DNA of 64,000 bases from a virus: the IMG/VR virus record IMGVR_UViG_3300026078_000019, positions 85,873 through 149,872 of that record. One strand, given 5' to 3'. A model generated the notes under the pieces. The model ran no database searches, was not told where the DNA came from, and saw only the letters and a list, made by a program, of their open reading frames with translations. Made by a program: the position numbers and the translations under genes. Within the stretch, counting starts at the first letter, position 1; each line of letters begins with the position of its first letter. This document shows positions 24,422 to 33,497 of this stretch, piece after piece.

Positions 24422-25233
24422 TAGAGCCTCCCGCGCTGTCGAAGGTTTGTGGCCTTCTTCTCGTTGTTCTTGTTCTGGATCTTGTAGAGCACTCCGGGTT
24501 GGCACGAGCCGCGGTATTCACACCGCGGGCACTTGTAGTAGTCCTCCTCGCGCGGAGGCAGCGTGCCAGCCTCGAAGTGCTGGAGCCATCCCTCGAACTT
24601 CGCCAATGCCGCGGCCATGATGGCATGGTCGAACAGCACTGGATAGATCTTGCGCTGGGAGTTGTTCTTGCCGTAGTACCAGATGTACATGATCGGGCAG
24701 TCGAAGCGGTACGCGTAGATGTGGGCCTGCATCACGTGTTCGAGCTTCGGCTTGGACAGGGTGTCGAACCCGTCCTTGTTCGCCGACTTGATCTCCAGTA
24801 TCGAGCGCTGCCGCCAGTCATCGGCCCAGAACTCCAGCAACCCGTCAGTGGTGCCGGCGATGCCGAGGTCGACGAAGAGCTTGTCCCACGCAGGATCGAA
24901 GGGGACCTCACGCCTGAAGCTGTAGCCGATGTTCTTCGGGCTCAGAATGCGGGAGAGATCACCCAGACGCTTACCCACCAGCTCGTGGATGGCGTGCCCG
25001 AGATCGAAGTACTCGATGGAGTCCGGCGTGGTGAAGGGGTGGCAGGGCTCTCCGCGATACTCGTAGACGTTCGCCCGGCCGCAGCGCCCCACTCCCGAGG
25101 GGTGGAAGACGCCCTGGCGGTTGTCACGCGGGATGGTGCTGATCAGTTCTTGGTACGTGCCGTCGATGTCGAACACGTCGGCGATCGACAAGCTCGGCAC
25201 GTCCAGGATGCTGGTAGCGCTACGAGGAGGCAT
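24421..25233 (-). CDS. PD-(D/E)XK nuclease, Cas4/RecB-like with Fe-S cluster (270 aa)
   Basis: The RecB/Cas4 layout is complete: Cys51 in G-V-G-R-C, His83 in L-G-H-A-I-H-E-L, Asp130 in G-T-T-D-G, then Glu147-x-Lys149 in I-L-E-I-K-S, then Q-A-H-I-Y-A-Y. The C-terminus has C-P-R-C-E-Y-R-G-S-C. With Cys51 this makes the four-Cys set used for a 4Fe-4S cluster in Cas4/AddB-type nucleases. These enzymes resect single-stranded DNA ends. It lies next to RecA and other recombination nucleases. No CRISPR or cas1 is present, so a recombination role is more likely than adaptation. Confidence 0.85.
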   Translation of the reverse strand: MPPRSATSILDVPSLSIADVFDIDGTYQELISTIPRDNRQGVFHPSGVGRCGRANVYEYRGEPCHPFTTPDSIEYFDLGHAIHELVGKRLGDLSRILSPKNIGYSFRREVPFDPAWDKLFVDLGIAGTTDGLLEFWADDWRQRSILEIKSANKDGFDTLSKPKLEHVMQAHIYAYRFDCPIMYIWYYGKNNSQRKIYPVLFDHAIMAAALAKFEGWLQHFEAGTLPPREEDYYKCPRCEYRGSCQPGVLYKIQNKNNEKKATNLRQRGRL

Positions 25234-25768
25234 CGAGCCCCGCGGTGCGTAGCAGTTCGATGAACCTGGAGTACTCGATGATGACGAGATCGCCCTTCTT
25301 CCTCGCCATGAGCGCGGAAGCGCAGTGCTGCACGTCGATCTGAATCTGACGGAATGGATGGCCCGCCAGGTCCTTTGGACAGGACTTGGCCCAGTCGCGG
25401 TTGATGACGATGCTCCGCGCCGCCTCCCCGAACATCGGGATCGCTCGCCCTGCGGGCTCCATCTCCAGCCAGAACGTTCGCGGCAGGATGGCCACCGAGA
25501 ACGGAAATGCCTTGAGCGCCAGCTTGATCACGAACACCGGCGTCTTGCCGCTGTTGTCGGAGGAGTGGACGATGTCGCTCCAGTCGGCGCTGTTGAACGT
25601 GAACGAGGAGTTGGCGGTGGTCTTCGCCTCGATCCTCAGCAGGTCCGACTTCACGTCGCCCTTGTCCGGGCCTGCGCCCGACATGAACACGCGCCGTCCT
25701 CCGATGTCGGAAGCGATCTTCCTCTCCTCGCGCGCGGCTCGACGTTGTCTCTTCTTCTGCTCGGTCAT
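25220..25768 (-). CDS. PD-(D/E)XK endonuclease, Holliday junction resolvase-like (182 aa)
   Basis: The N-terminal about 60 residues carry a nuclease core: Glu15-Arg-Lys near the first helix, G-D-V-K-S-D-L-L with Asp38, then Glu47-Ala-Lys49-Thr-Thr. This resembles small phage and archaeal Hjc-type resolvases. The remaining 120 residues are extra and unassigned. The gene overlaps the Cas4-like gene by 14 nt and follows recA, so a recombination or end-processing role fits. Confidence 0.65.
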   Translation of the reverse strand: MTEQKKRQRRAAREERKIASDIGGRRVFMSGAGPDKGDVKSDLLRIEAKTTANSSFTFNSADWSDIVHSSDNSGKTPVFVIKLALKAFPFSVAILPRTFWLEMEPAGRAIPMFGEAARSIVINRDWAKSCPKDLAGHPFRQIQIDVQHCASALMARKKGDLVIIEYSRFIELLRTAGLDASS

Positions 25769-25779
25769 GGGATCTCCCG

Positions 25780-25807
25780 GGCGGTCCCGGGCAACCCCAG
25801 GACCGCC
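25780..25807 (-). other. Intercistronic hairpin downstream of recA
   Basis: An 8-bp perfect stem (GGCGGTCC at 25780-25787 with GGACCGCC at 25800-25807) and a 12-nt loop lie between the recA stop and the next start. No T-tract follows on either strand, so it may protect or pause the transcript rather than end it. Confidence 0.5.
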
Positions 25808-25816
25808 ATCTGATAG

Positions 25817-27097
25817 TCAGCGCCAGCGGTAGATGACCTCGGCGCGCCGGAAGCATTCCAGCCGCAGGTGGTCGTAGAGGTCGGGGTTCTCTTGGATCTT
25901 CATCCGCAGCGCGTCCTTGCCGTTCACCTTGAAGCCCCACTCCTCGTGCTCGTAGGTGATCCAGCTCGTGCCCTCGATGATGCCGTACTTCCGGCAGGCG
26001 ATGATGAGATCTTCGACCACGTCGACTCCGCCGTCGTAGAAGAAGTTGTACTCGCCGGTCAGGCCGTCGTGAGTGCCGAGCTTGCCCTTGTCCACGGACC
26101 AGCGAACCACGCGGCCCGCCACCAAGTCGGTGACGGCGTCCATGTGCTTCGGGCCCTTGTGCAGAGACAGCTCGATCGCCTTGCCGTGCTTCAGTGCCCA
26201 CGACTTCGAGCCGGGCTCGTACTTGTCGCGCTCCGTCACCGGGCGGCCGCGCACCGGAGCAGCGTCCCGCTTCGAACGCATCTGGTTGACGATGAAGAGG
26301 GCGGTCTCGTTCCGGCCGTTCCGGTCGTTGTTCATCGTCATCGCGAGCTTCGGGATGAAGCTGTTGATCAGCGTCGCCTCGCTCGCCTGGCGGGCGAACT
26401 CCTCGAAGCTGTCCAGCGCCTCCTTCGCTTCGGTCTGAAGCGAGCCGATGCTGTTGATGACGACGATCTGGCACTTGTTCGCGGCGACGAGCTTGATGAC
26501 GGCATCGAAGCCCTTCTCCGCCGTGACGCCGTCCATGATGAGGATCCGACCGGTCTGCGTCTGGTAAGTCGCAACTTCATCGTCGGTGAGCCGCGGCTGT
26601 CCGATCTTGTCCCGGGCCTGGTTGTACTCTTCGATCTCCTCGTCGGACATCGCGATTTCCAGGCCGCACAGGTTCCTCATGAAGGGCTTGTCGGCCTTGA
26701 ACTCGGTGAAGAACGCCGCCATGCAGAAGTCGTCACCGTAGATCTTCTGGACCTCGGCGCACGTTCTCCAGATGAGGTAGTCCTTGCCCGAGCCATCAGG
26801 CCCGACGAAGACGGTGGTGGCGCTGGCGGGAAACCCTCCGGCCAGCTCGCAGTCGAGGGTGGTGATGCCGGTGGGCCGACGCAGTAGGTACGTCGTGCTC
26901 ATCTTCTCCGCGCGCCGGATGACGTCCGAGCCCAGCTCGTCGTTGATCGAATCGATGATGTCGTCGATGCTGGCATCCGAGCCCAGCACGACCTTGTCCT
27001 TCTTCTTCGAGACCTTCTCCTCGGCGTCTGCCTTGGTCTTGGTCTTTTTGGCCGGCTTCGCTGCCGCGGCCTTCTTCATCTGTGCCTTCGTCGCCAT
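25817..27097 (-). CDS. RecA/UvsX-family recombinase (426 aa)
   Basis: The core shows LLRRPTGITTLDCELAGGFP, Walker A G-P-D-G-S-G-K-D, a Walker B-like IVVINSIGSL and the downstream L2-type region (MNNDRNGRNETALFIVNQMR). The family pairs homologous DNA in phage replication and repair. The residue after the Walker A Lys is Asp instead of the usual Ser/Thr. The N-terminus is a Lys/Ala-rich tail of about 40 residues, unlike bacterial RecA. Good Shine-Dalgarno (TAGGAGAG). A hairpin follows the stop. Confidence 0.85.
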   Translation of the reverse strand: MATKAQMKKAAAAKPAKKTKTKADAEEKVSKKKDKVVLGSDASIDDIIDSINDELGSDVIRRAEKMSTTYLLRRPTGITTLDCELAGGFPASATTVFVGPDGSGKDYLIWRTCAEVQKIYGDDFCMAAFFTEFKADKPFMRNLCGLEIAMSDEEIEEYNQARDKIGQPRLTDDEVATYQTQTGRILIMDGVTAEKGFDAVIKLVAANKCQIVVINSIGSLQTEAKEALDSFEEFARQASEATLINSFIPKLAMTMNNDRNGRNETALFIVNQMRSKRDAAPVRGRPVTERDKYEPGSKSWALKHGKAIELSLHKGPKHMDAVTDLVAGRVVRWSVDKGKLGTHDGLTGEYNFFYDGGVDVVEDLIIACRKYGIIEGTSWITYEHEEWGFKVNGKDALRMKIQENPDLYDHLRLECFRRAEVIYRWR

Positions 27098-27105
27098 GTT
27101 CTCTC

Positions 27106-27543
27106 CTACTCGATCGGTCGTGGGATGGGGAGTCGGCCCTTCTCGCGAAGGATCTTTGTTTCTTCAGACAGGTCGAGCCTGATCATCCCCCGCTTCTCGA
27201 TGCCCTGGAGGTAGGCACGAACCTTCTCCACGACTCGTTGTTGGAGGATGGCCTGGATCGTGCGCACCTCATCGACGCAGATGTCTCCGGCGAACATGCC
27301 GGGAAACTCTTCTACGATCTTTGCGTGCGAGTACAACGCGCCGCGCCCCTCGTGGTAGTAGAGGCCTTGGAAGCCTCCTTCTGCGGACATCCACCCGACC
27401 AGAGGACGGAGCCTCACCGAGACCGTGAAGGTCTCCAGTAGGCCGCCGTCCTCTGACGAGTCGATCTGTTTCGGCACGGAGGAGAGGAAGACTCCGTACC
27501 AGCCGCGAGCTTGGAGCAGTTGCATCACTTCACGTCCGTCCAT
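27106..27543 (-). CDS. Unknown protein between DNA polymerase and RecA (145 aa)
   Basis: The ATG lies inside the last 19 nt of the polymerase gene, so translation is probably coupled. Mixed alpha/beta composition with aromatic residues (ARGWYGVFLSSVP, LRPLVGWMSAEGGFQGLYYH). No motif recognised. Co-expression with the replisome genes is its only functional hint. Confidence 0.7.
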   Translation of the reverse strand: MDGREVMQLLQARGWYGVFLSSVPKQIDSSEDGGLLETFTVSVRLRPLVGWMSAEGGFQGLYYHEGRGALYSHAKIVEEFPGMFAGDICVDEVRTIQAILQQRVVEKVRAYLQGIEKRGMIRLDLSEETKILREKGRLPIPRPIE

Positions 27544-29609
27544 CGGTACCCCACTGCACCGTCAGGATCGACCGGCACGGGATACTTCAGCCGGATCGGC
27601 CCCCAGTTGTACGGGTCGCCCATCTTCGCCTTCATGATTTCGGCGCACCGCTTGCTCGACGCCTTCGGGGCGCGCGCAATCAGTTCGTCGTGAACCGTGA
27701 GGATGAGGATGCCGCCCAGCTCGTTGAACTCCTCGTCGTGCGAGATCTGGAGCATCGCGAGCTTCATCATCTCGGAGCCGGAGCCCTGGATGAGCGTGTT
27801 GTAGGCCTGGCGCTCCTCTGCGCGCGCGAGACCCTGGTTGTAGTTGTTGTTGATGCGGTGCAGCCGGCGCATGCGGCCCAGCATCGTGTAGGTGAACTCG
27901 TGGTTGTGTGCGAACTCGTGCATCCGGTCGATTTCGGCCTTGATGCGTTTGTTCGTGTTGAAGAAGGTCTCGATCAGATCCATCGCGTCCTCTTTGGAAC
28001 ACTTCAGATCTTGAGACATCTTCGTGGGGCCCTCGCCGTAGAGCGCGCCGAGACCAGAGGTCTTTGCGCCGTCGCGCTTCTTCAGCAGGTAGTACTCGTC
28101 GGCCGTCAGCTTGATCGTCTTGTCGGTCTTGCCGGCGTCCTTACGAGCGATCGCCGCCATGATGCCTTCGTACGAGACCTTGGGGTCCGACTTGTACATC
28201 GCTGCGGCGTTCGCGGAGTGGATGTCCCAGCCGTTCCGGATGGCCTCCATCATCCCTTCTTCCCCAGATAGAGCTGCCGCGATGCGGAACTCGATCTGAG
28301 GGTAGTCGAAGTCGATGAGGTCGTAGCCGGGGTCGGCGATGAAGCAGCCGCGGATCTTGTACGGATCGTTGCGGGTCGGGATGTTCTGCATGTTCGGGCC
28401 AGAGGAGGAGAGGCGCGAGGTGCGCGCTCCGCTCTGGTTCAAACGGCAGTGGATGCGGCCATCCGGTCCCAGCTTCTTCCGCATGCTATCGGGCAACGAG
28501 GTGTCGCCGATGATGTCCTTGACGTACGTGCCGTGAAGCTTCTGGAGCTTCGCCAGCGCGAGCTTGGTGTCGATGAACTGCCACTCCCGTGAGTCCACCT
28601 GGCAGCGCAGCTTGAGGATGTTGAGCGTCTTCTCGTCCGTTGCCGGAGTCGGCTCGCCACTCTTGCCGCCGGCAGTGAACTTGATCGGCTTGAGACCGAA
28701 GTGGTCCTTGCCGTACAAGATCTCGCGGATGTCCTCGTTCGACTTTGGGTTGAAGTCGTTCTCGTCGGCCTCGCCGGGGTTGAACGCGTAGCCCATGATG
28801 TCGAACAGCTTCTTCGTCGCTGCCGCGATACCGTCCCGCATTGGACCGTCGATCGACTTGACGTAGTCGACATCGACGAGGAAGCCCGCACGCTCCATCT
28901 TCCACAGCACCTTGGTGAGTGGAACCTCGATCGTCTTGTAGTAGTCGAGGAGCGTGTGGAAGCCGCGTACCATCGTGGTTGGCAGCTCGACGTTCGAGAG
29001 GTTCTTAGCCAGATCTGTGGCCCGCATGTACGTGAAGTACGAGTCGCAGGTGGCGTAGTTCTCTACGATGTCGGGCCGCTCGTCGTAGACGAACAGCAGC
29101 TTCTTGCCGACGTCGAGCTGCTTGAATCGCGCGAACGTGACCTTGTCGAGCCCCAGCTCTTCCGAGACCATGTGCGGATCCAAGAACAGCTCCTTGAAAT
29201 CACCCCATCGAGCGTCGTAGGCGAACTGCGCTTGGTCTTTCAGACCGTGATCGCGCGTGTCGTCCTCCATCGCATCCATGTCGATGATGTCCCAGGTCTC
29301 GCCCGCCAGTGAGTAACCGGCGTTGGCGAGGAGGTGGGTGTCGTACTTGGCGTTCGCCAGGTACCAGCGGATCTTCGAGTTCAGGAACAGGGGGTCGAAG
29401 AACCCCAGGATGTTGGCGGGGAAGAAGTAGCGCCGGTCCTCGGTCGCCATCGACCAGAAGAGAACGCGCGACCTCATCACGTCGAGGCCGGTGGTCTCTG
29501 TGTCGATGGCGACCGGGCCGCCCCGGTTCATCAGATACTGGATGATCGGGGCGGCCTGTTCCGGCGTCTCGGCCACCGTCACGGGCGGCAGTAGACGCAG
29601 TCTCGGCAT
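27525..29609 (-). CDS. DNA polymerase, family A, with 3'-5' exonuclease domain (694 aa)
   Basis: The exonuclease domain starts at about residue 32 with V-A-I-D36-T-E38-T. Polymerase motifs follow in order: S-R-L-S-S-S-G-P-N-M-Q-N-I-P, motif A (LIDFDYPQIEFRIAA), the O-helix R-D-G-A-K-x7-Y-G, and motif C (ILTVHDEL). The residue at the position of E. coli Pol I Phe762 is Leu520. Metagenomic studies use this site to sort viral PolA genes; Leu is one of three common states. There is no 5'-3' exonuclease domain, so this is a replicative phage type. The gene lies 3 nt after the zinc-rich protein gene. Confidence 0.95.
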   Translation of the reverse strand: MPRLRLLPPVTVAETPEQAAPIIQYLMNRGGPVAIDTETTGLDVMRSRVLFWSMATEDRRYFFPANILGFFDPLFLNSKIRWYLANAKYDTHLLANAGYSLAGETWDIIDMDAMEDDTRDHGLKDQAQFAYDARWGDFKELFLDPHMVSEELGLDKVTFARFKQLDVGKKLLFVYDERPDIVENYATCDSYFTYMRATDLAKNLSNVELPTTMVRGFHTLLDYYKTIEVPLTKVLWKMERAGFLVDVDYVKSIDGPMRDGIAAATKKLFDIMGYAFNPGEADENDFNPKSNEDIREILYGKDHFGLKPIKFTAGGKSGEPTPATDEKTLNILKLRCQVDSREWQFIDTKLALAKLQKLHGTYVKDIIGDTSLPDSMRKKLGPDGRIHCRLNQSGARTSRLSSSGPNMQNIPTRNDPYKIRGCFIADPGYDLIDFDYPQIEFRIAAALSGEEGMMEAIRNGWDIHSANAAAMYKSDPKVSYEGIMAAIARKDAGKTDKTIKLTADEYYLLKKRDGAKTSGLGALYGEGPTKMSQDLKCSKEDAMDLIETFFNTNKRIKAEIDRMHEFAHNHEFTYTMLGRMRRLHRINNNYNQGLARAEERQAYNTLIQGSGSEMMKLAMLQISHDEEFNELGGILILTVHDELIARAPKASSKRCAEIMKAKMGDPYNWGPIRLKYPVPVDPDGAVGYRWTDVK

Positions 29610-29612
29610 GGC

Positions 29613-30866
29613 TTACCAGGTGACTTCGTCGTTGGTGCCCTGGTCCTGGGCGTACGACTCGGTCTCTTCGTCGGCCGCCGAGGCTTCCTTCTTCGGCGGC
29701 TTCGGGGACAGGCCCCTCGTCAGCTCTTCCCCGAGGATGAACTTCTGACGATCGAGGCCCGTGGGCGCGAAGATGGAAGCGAGGTCGAGCGGGTTCTCGA
29801 TCATCTCCATCACCTTCTTGTGGTCCTCCAGGTTGTTCTTCACGCCCGGCATGCGGATCGCGACGACGACGAGGTTGCTCTTGTTGGTGTCGCCGATCTT
29901 CTCGCGCTTGAGGCGGAGGTCGAACGTGGTGAGGCGGCCCTCGATGGCGTCGCCGATGCCCTCACGCTGGCACTCCCCGCAGACGAGGTACGGGACGAAC
30001 GGTCCCTTCTCGCCGCAGGAGGTGCACGTGCGCGCGATCTTGCGGGCCATGCTGAGGCTTCCGTCGGCGTCGGAGACCATCTCGATGTCGGTCCCGGTTT
30101 CGCAGCCCGGGCAGATCATCTTCGCGCAGAAGAGGTTCGACGCGCAGTGCTTGCACGAGTTCTTCAGCTTGGCGTCGTAGCTGATGAGCTGATCGAGATG
30201 CTCGGTGCCCATCGTCCAGTGCACGCGATGCCCGAACTTGTGCTTGAACTGGTTGAGATCTTCTCCCTCGTGCTTCACCATCGCGAGCGGGTGCGGCACG
30301 TAGTTGTAGATGATCTGGCCGCTGCTCTTCGCCTTGCGGATGCTGCCGTCATTGTTCCGCGCCGGCACCTCGTAGATCTTCTCCATGATGGTGATGGCGA
30401 GCGAGAACTGCGACGACCAGCCGACCGGCGACTCCTTGTCCGGCCGCACGCCCTTCTCCGCCTCGACGGCGTCGAGCATCGCGAAGTGATTGGCTCGGAC
30501 GGAGCAGCCCCAGCACGGATCGGTACGGAACGGGCCGCACGAGCAGAGGAAGTCGGTGTCGATCCGCTTGCCCTTGTTGTCCTTGCGGCCCTTGTTGCGG
30601 GGCACGTAGTGCTTGCGCGACTCGTACCACGTGGTCTCGGTGTCCACGACCTGCTTCTCGTTGCGGTCGTAGATCTTCTGGAGGTACAGGGAGTAGGGCG
30701 AGACGTTGATCCAGATGGGCGTCTCACCGGGGAAGAACCGATCGAACTGACCGGCGGGGAACTGACGGTTGCCGCCACTTCGGCGACCCTGTTCCATTCG
30801 CTTTCGGCCCTGATCACCGAAGCTGGGAGCGGAAAGAGCGCGCGTCTTCAAGAACGAGTCCGACAT
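29613..30866 (-). CDS. Cys-rich zinc protein with acidic tail, ssDNA-binding candidate (417 aa)
   Basis: Three Cys clusters are visible: C-S-C...D-P-C-W-G-C (about 108-120), C-K-H-C...C-A-K-M-I-C-P-G-C (about 235-255) and C-T-S-C...C-G-E-C. The N-terminus is basic and disordered; the last about 40 residues are very acidic (EETESYAQDQGTNDE). Basic-core, acidic-tail architecture and the place between primase and polymerase recall gp32-like single-strand binding proteins with zinc. No OB-fold motif is certain. It could instead be a replisome scaffold. Confidence 0.6.
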   Translation of the reverse strand: MSDSFLKTRALSAPSFGDQGRKRMEQGRRSGGNRQFPAGQFDRFFPGETPIWINVSPYSLYLQKIYDRNEKQVVDTETTWYESRKHYVPRNKGRKDNKGKRIDTDFLCSCGPFRTDPCWGCSVRANHFAMLDAVEAEKGVRPDKESPVGWSSQFSLAITIMEKIYEVPARNNDGSIRKAKSSGQIIYNYVPHPLAMVKHEGEDLNQFKHKFGHRVHWTMGTEHLDQLISYDAKLKNSCKHCASNLFCAKMICPGCETGTDIEMVSDADGSLSMARKIARTCTSCGEKGPFVPYLVCGECQREGIGDAIEGRLTTFDLRLKREKIGDTNKSNLVVVAIRMPGVKNNLEDHKKVMEMIENPLDLASIFAPTGLDRQKFILGEELTRGLSPKPPKKEASAADEETESYAQDQGTNDEVTW

Positions 30867-31881
30867 GTTGTTGTCTCCAGAGTAGATAGGGTTCAGATTG
30901 TGCGATCGCCAGAGTAGTTTCTTCAGAGGATAGGGCGTCGGGTTGCTGCCGATCGTCGGGGTACTTCGCGACGCGAACTACGATCCCAAGTCTCGAAAGC
31001 AGCCGACCGGCTCGGACCGTACCACGCCAGCCGGCCTCGTTGTTGTCGAGGAACAGCACGACGTCCTGGACCGAAGAAGCCAAGATTTCCGTATGCATGT
31101 CGGACATGTACATGCCGATGAGCGCGACGACGCTCCTCCAGCCGGACTGCCACACCCACATGCACGCCTTGAATCCCTCCGTGAGGACGAGCGATTCGTC
31201 CTGGGGTTCAGAGCTGTAGAAGAAGGGCCGGACCACGTGGGCATGCCACATGATCGAGTCCTTCACGTCTTCCATCGTGTACTCGTCGGGAACCCGAAAG
31301 CCGGTTCGGCGTTTCAGCTCCTGATCGTAGATGCGGTACTTCTGCTCCTGGATGTCGAGCAGCGCTCTGCCTGAGATACCGACCAGCTCTCCGTAGATGT
31401 TCCGCAGCGGGAACGTGATGCGCATGTTCGTGCTGTCGTAACCGACCTCGAAGTGGCGCAGCGTCTGCTTCTCGAACCCCGAGCGCATCAGGGCTCGCGG
31501 AGCATGGCGATAGTCGTCGAGGAGATCCTCGTCGAGGATGAACGGGCCTCGGAGTGCATTGATGTGCGATCCCACCCTCGCAGCCAGCCTCCCTCGGCGA
31601 GACTGCACGGTGTAGGGCTTGTCGAGGCCAGTGGACTGGAGCACGGCCTGGACGCCGTCATTGCCCAGCCCGAACGTTCGCAGCAGCCGCGAAATGTGGC
31701 CGCTCTCTTGGCACGCGTGGCAGAAGAACACCGGAGATTCCAGAGAGACCGAGCACGACGGGGTCTTTTCCTCACCACCGCCGTGGAACGGGCACTGGAT
31801 CATCACAGCGTCCCGTCCACGGCGGGCCGTGTCTTGGAGTTTCGGCGCGAGGGAGAAGAGCGCCGTAGCAAGATCTCTCAT
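30814..31881 (-). CDS. DnaG-type primase (355 aa)
   Basis: The N-terminus has a CHC2 zinc finger: Cys30-x2-His33 and Cys54-x2-Cys57 in the order I-Q-C-P-F-H...F-F-C-H-A-C. The Toprim domain follows, with L-V-L-T-E-G (about 228-233) and F-L-D-N-N-E-A-G (about 271-278). It makes RNA primers for the lagging strand together with the helicase encoded just upstream. It is shorter than bacterial DnaG, lacking the helicase-binding domain. The ATG overlaps the helicase stop (ATGA); the 3' end overlaps the next gene by 53 nt. Confidence 0.9.
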   Translation of the reverse strand: MRDLATALFSLAPKLQDTARRGRDAVMIQCPFHGGGEEKTPSCSVSLESPVFFCHACQESGHISRLLRTFGLGNDGVQAVLQSTGLDKPYTVQSRRGRLAARVGSHINALRGPFILDEDLLDDYRHAPRALMRSGFEKQTLRHFEVGYDSTNMRITFPLRNIYGELVGISGRALLDIQEQKYRIYDQELKRRTGFRVPDEYTMEDVKDSIMWHAHVVRPFFYSSEPQDESLVLTEGFKACMWVWQSGWRSVVALIGMYMSDMHTEILASSVQDVVLFLDNNEAGWRGTVRAGRLLSRLGIVVRVAKYPDDRQQPDALSSEETTLAIAQSEPYLLWRQQHVGLVLEDARSFRSQLR

Positions 31882-33461
31882 GCCGCAGCTTCGTTGTGAG
31901 ACTCGGGTTCGTTGTCGTCATCATCGGCGTCGTCGACCTCTTCGATCCCGCCGCCGAAGTTCTTCTGCATCTCAGCTTCAGCCTTCTTCGCCGCTGAGGT
32001 CAGCCCCTTTCGGGTTTTGTGCCCGAGGTTCCGCGCCTTGGTCTTGGCCTCTGCGGCCTCTTCCTTTGCGTCCTCGGCGTCCTCCTGCTTCAGGAGGTTC
32101 TCTACCGTCTTACGGCTCGTGATCGGGGCGATTTCCGAGAAGTCGGAACACACCACGCTGTTGATGAGAATGCCCTCGAAGGGCACCTCTCGGCCTCCGA
32201 GCACGACGATGGCGGAGACATCCTTGCCCTCGATCTTACCGCTGATGACGCGGAAGCCCAGGTCCATGTCCTGACCGAAGGCATCCGAGTAGCCCAGATT
32301 CGACAGCGACCCGACCTTGCTGTCGGCTTCGCGGTTGAGCTGGTGCGTGCCGATCATGACGACATTCGTGGTCATCGCCAGATCTTTCAGGTTACGGGAG
32401 AGCATCGTCATGACCTTGTGGTCGACGTCGTTGCGCTTCTGCCCATCCGCGACCTGCCGATAGAACGAGTCCGCGATCACGATGTCCGGCTTGTACAGCT
32501 CGATCTGCGATTCCATCCACGAGATGGAACGGCCGGTTGACTCCACGATGTCGACGCTGGGCATGGCCCACACCGGTAGATCGGGAATCCTGGAGCGCAT
32601 CCTGAACGAGTACTCGGCCGAGTCCTCGCTCGGGAGTTGGCCGTACGTACGAGCCGCTTCGAGCAGCCGAAGCGTCTCGGCCTCGTCCAGCCCCGAGTTC
32701 TTGAACTCGGTGTACCGAAGCTCGCAGAACGATGCGATGGCGCGCAGCAGCACCATCTTACGCTTCATCTCCGGCGTGAAGATCAGCAGACGCTGGTGGT
32801 GATGCTTCACCGGCCAGACGCCCGCAGCAAAGGCGGTGAAGCTCTTCTTCGCCTTTGGTCGGCCGGCCACGATGATGAAGTCCCCCTTCTGCATGCCGCG
32901 CGTTGCCTTCTGCATCGACGGCCACATCCAGGGAATGCCCTCGGTGACGATGGTGCCGTTGTCGTAGTCGGCGATCACCTGCTCGAATCCGGAAGCGAGA
33001 CTGACGTGCTTCGACCGCTGAAGCTTATCCGTCATCTTCCGGATCTCGACCTGCTTCTTGGCGAGGCCGGCGAAGAGGTCGTCTGCACTCTTCGCGAGCG
33101 TGTCCAGCTCGACCGCCATCTCTTGGACGCGGCCTCGCATGCGTGAGGTCTGCGCTTCGTAGACCAGCGCCTCCATCGTGTCCCCCGGATCCGGGTCCGG
33201 GAGTTCGATCATGGAGTTGGCGAAGCGCGATCGGACGACAGAGAGCGAGGGGTACCTCGCCATGCCGTCCGTTGCGTCTCTGTACCCGGTGATGAAGTTG
33301 AAGACGATGAGCCCTTGCTCAGTGGCACACGTCTCGGCTGAGATGTCCCCGGTTTGGATCGGAGAGAAGTCTCCGATCTGGAGCATCTTCGCGAACAGGC
33401 GCAGTTCGATGTTGACCATGTCGGGACCGACCGTTGTATCGATACTTTCTGGCGGAATCAA
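31878..33461 (-). CDS. Replicative helicase, DnaB-like (527 aa)
   Basis: The RecA-type motor is recognisable: G-D-F-I-I-V-A-G-R-P-K-A-K-K-S-F (Walker A), LLIFTPEMKRKMVLLRAIA, D-I-V-I-A-D-S-F (Walker B) and V-V-M-I-G-T-H-Q-L-N-R. The Walker A differs from the usual GRPxxGKT: Lys takes the place of the last Gly. The N-terminal about 150 residues are helical. The C-terminus is a basic then very acidic tail. The TTG start with AGGTGG 4-5 nt upstream is listed; ATG at 33419 is the alternative. It partners the primase encoded next. Confidence 0.85.
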   Translation of the reverse strand: MIPPESIDTTVGPDMVNIELRLFAKMLQIGDFSPIQTGDISAETCATEQGLIVFNFITGYRDATDGMARYPSLSVVRSRFANSMIELPDPDPGDTMEALVYEAQTSRMRGRVQEMAVELDTLAKSADDLFAGLAKKQVEIRKMTDKLQRSKHVSLASGFEQVIADYDNGTIVTEGIPWMWPSMQKATRGMQKGDFIIVAGRPKAKKSFTAFAAGVWPVKHHHQRLLIFTPEMKRKMVLLRAIASFCELRYTEFKNSGLDEAETLRLLEAARTYGQLPSEDSAEYSFRMRSRIPDLPVWAMPSVDIVESTGRSISWMESQIELYKPDIVIADSFYRQVADGQKRNDVDHKVMTMLSRNLKDLAMTTNVVMIGTHQLNREADSKVGSLSNLGYSDAFGQDMDLGFRVISGKIEGKDVSAIVVLGGREVPFEGILINSVVCSDFSEIAPITSRKTVENLLKQEDAEDAKEEAAEAKTKARNLGHKTRKGLTSAAKKAEAEMQKNFGGGIEEVDDADDDDNEPESHNEAAA

Positions 33462-33497
33462 CGCACCACCTGTTGGGGTGTGCGTCCCCGCCCGGGA

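Noticed and set aside
24421-25233. Reading the Cas4-like gene as part of a CRISPR system
   Set aside because: No repeat array, cas1, cas2 or other cas gene is visible; neighbours are phage recombination genes.
25780-25807. Hairpin after recA as an intrinsic terminator
   Set aside because: No T-tract on the minus strand, and tightly packed downstream genes without a new promoter argue for read-through.
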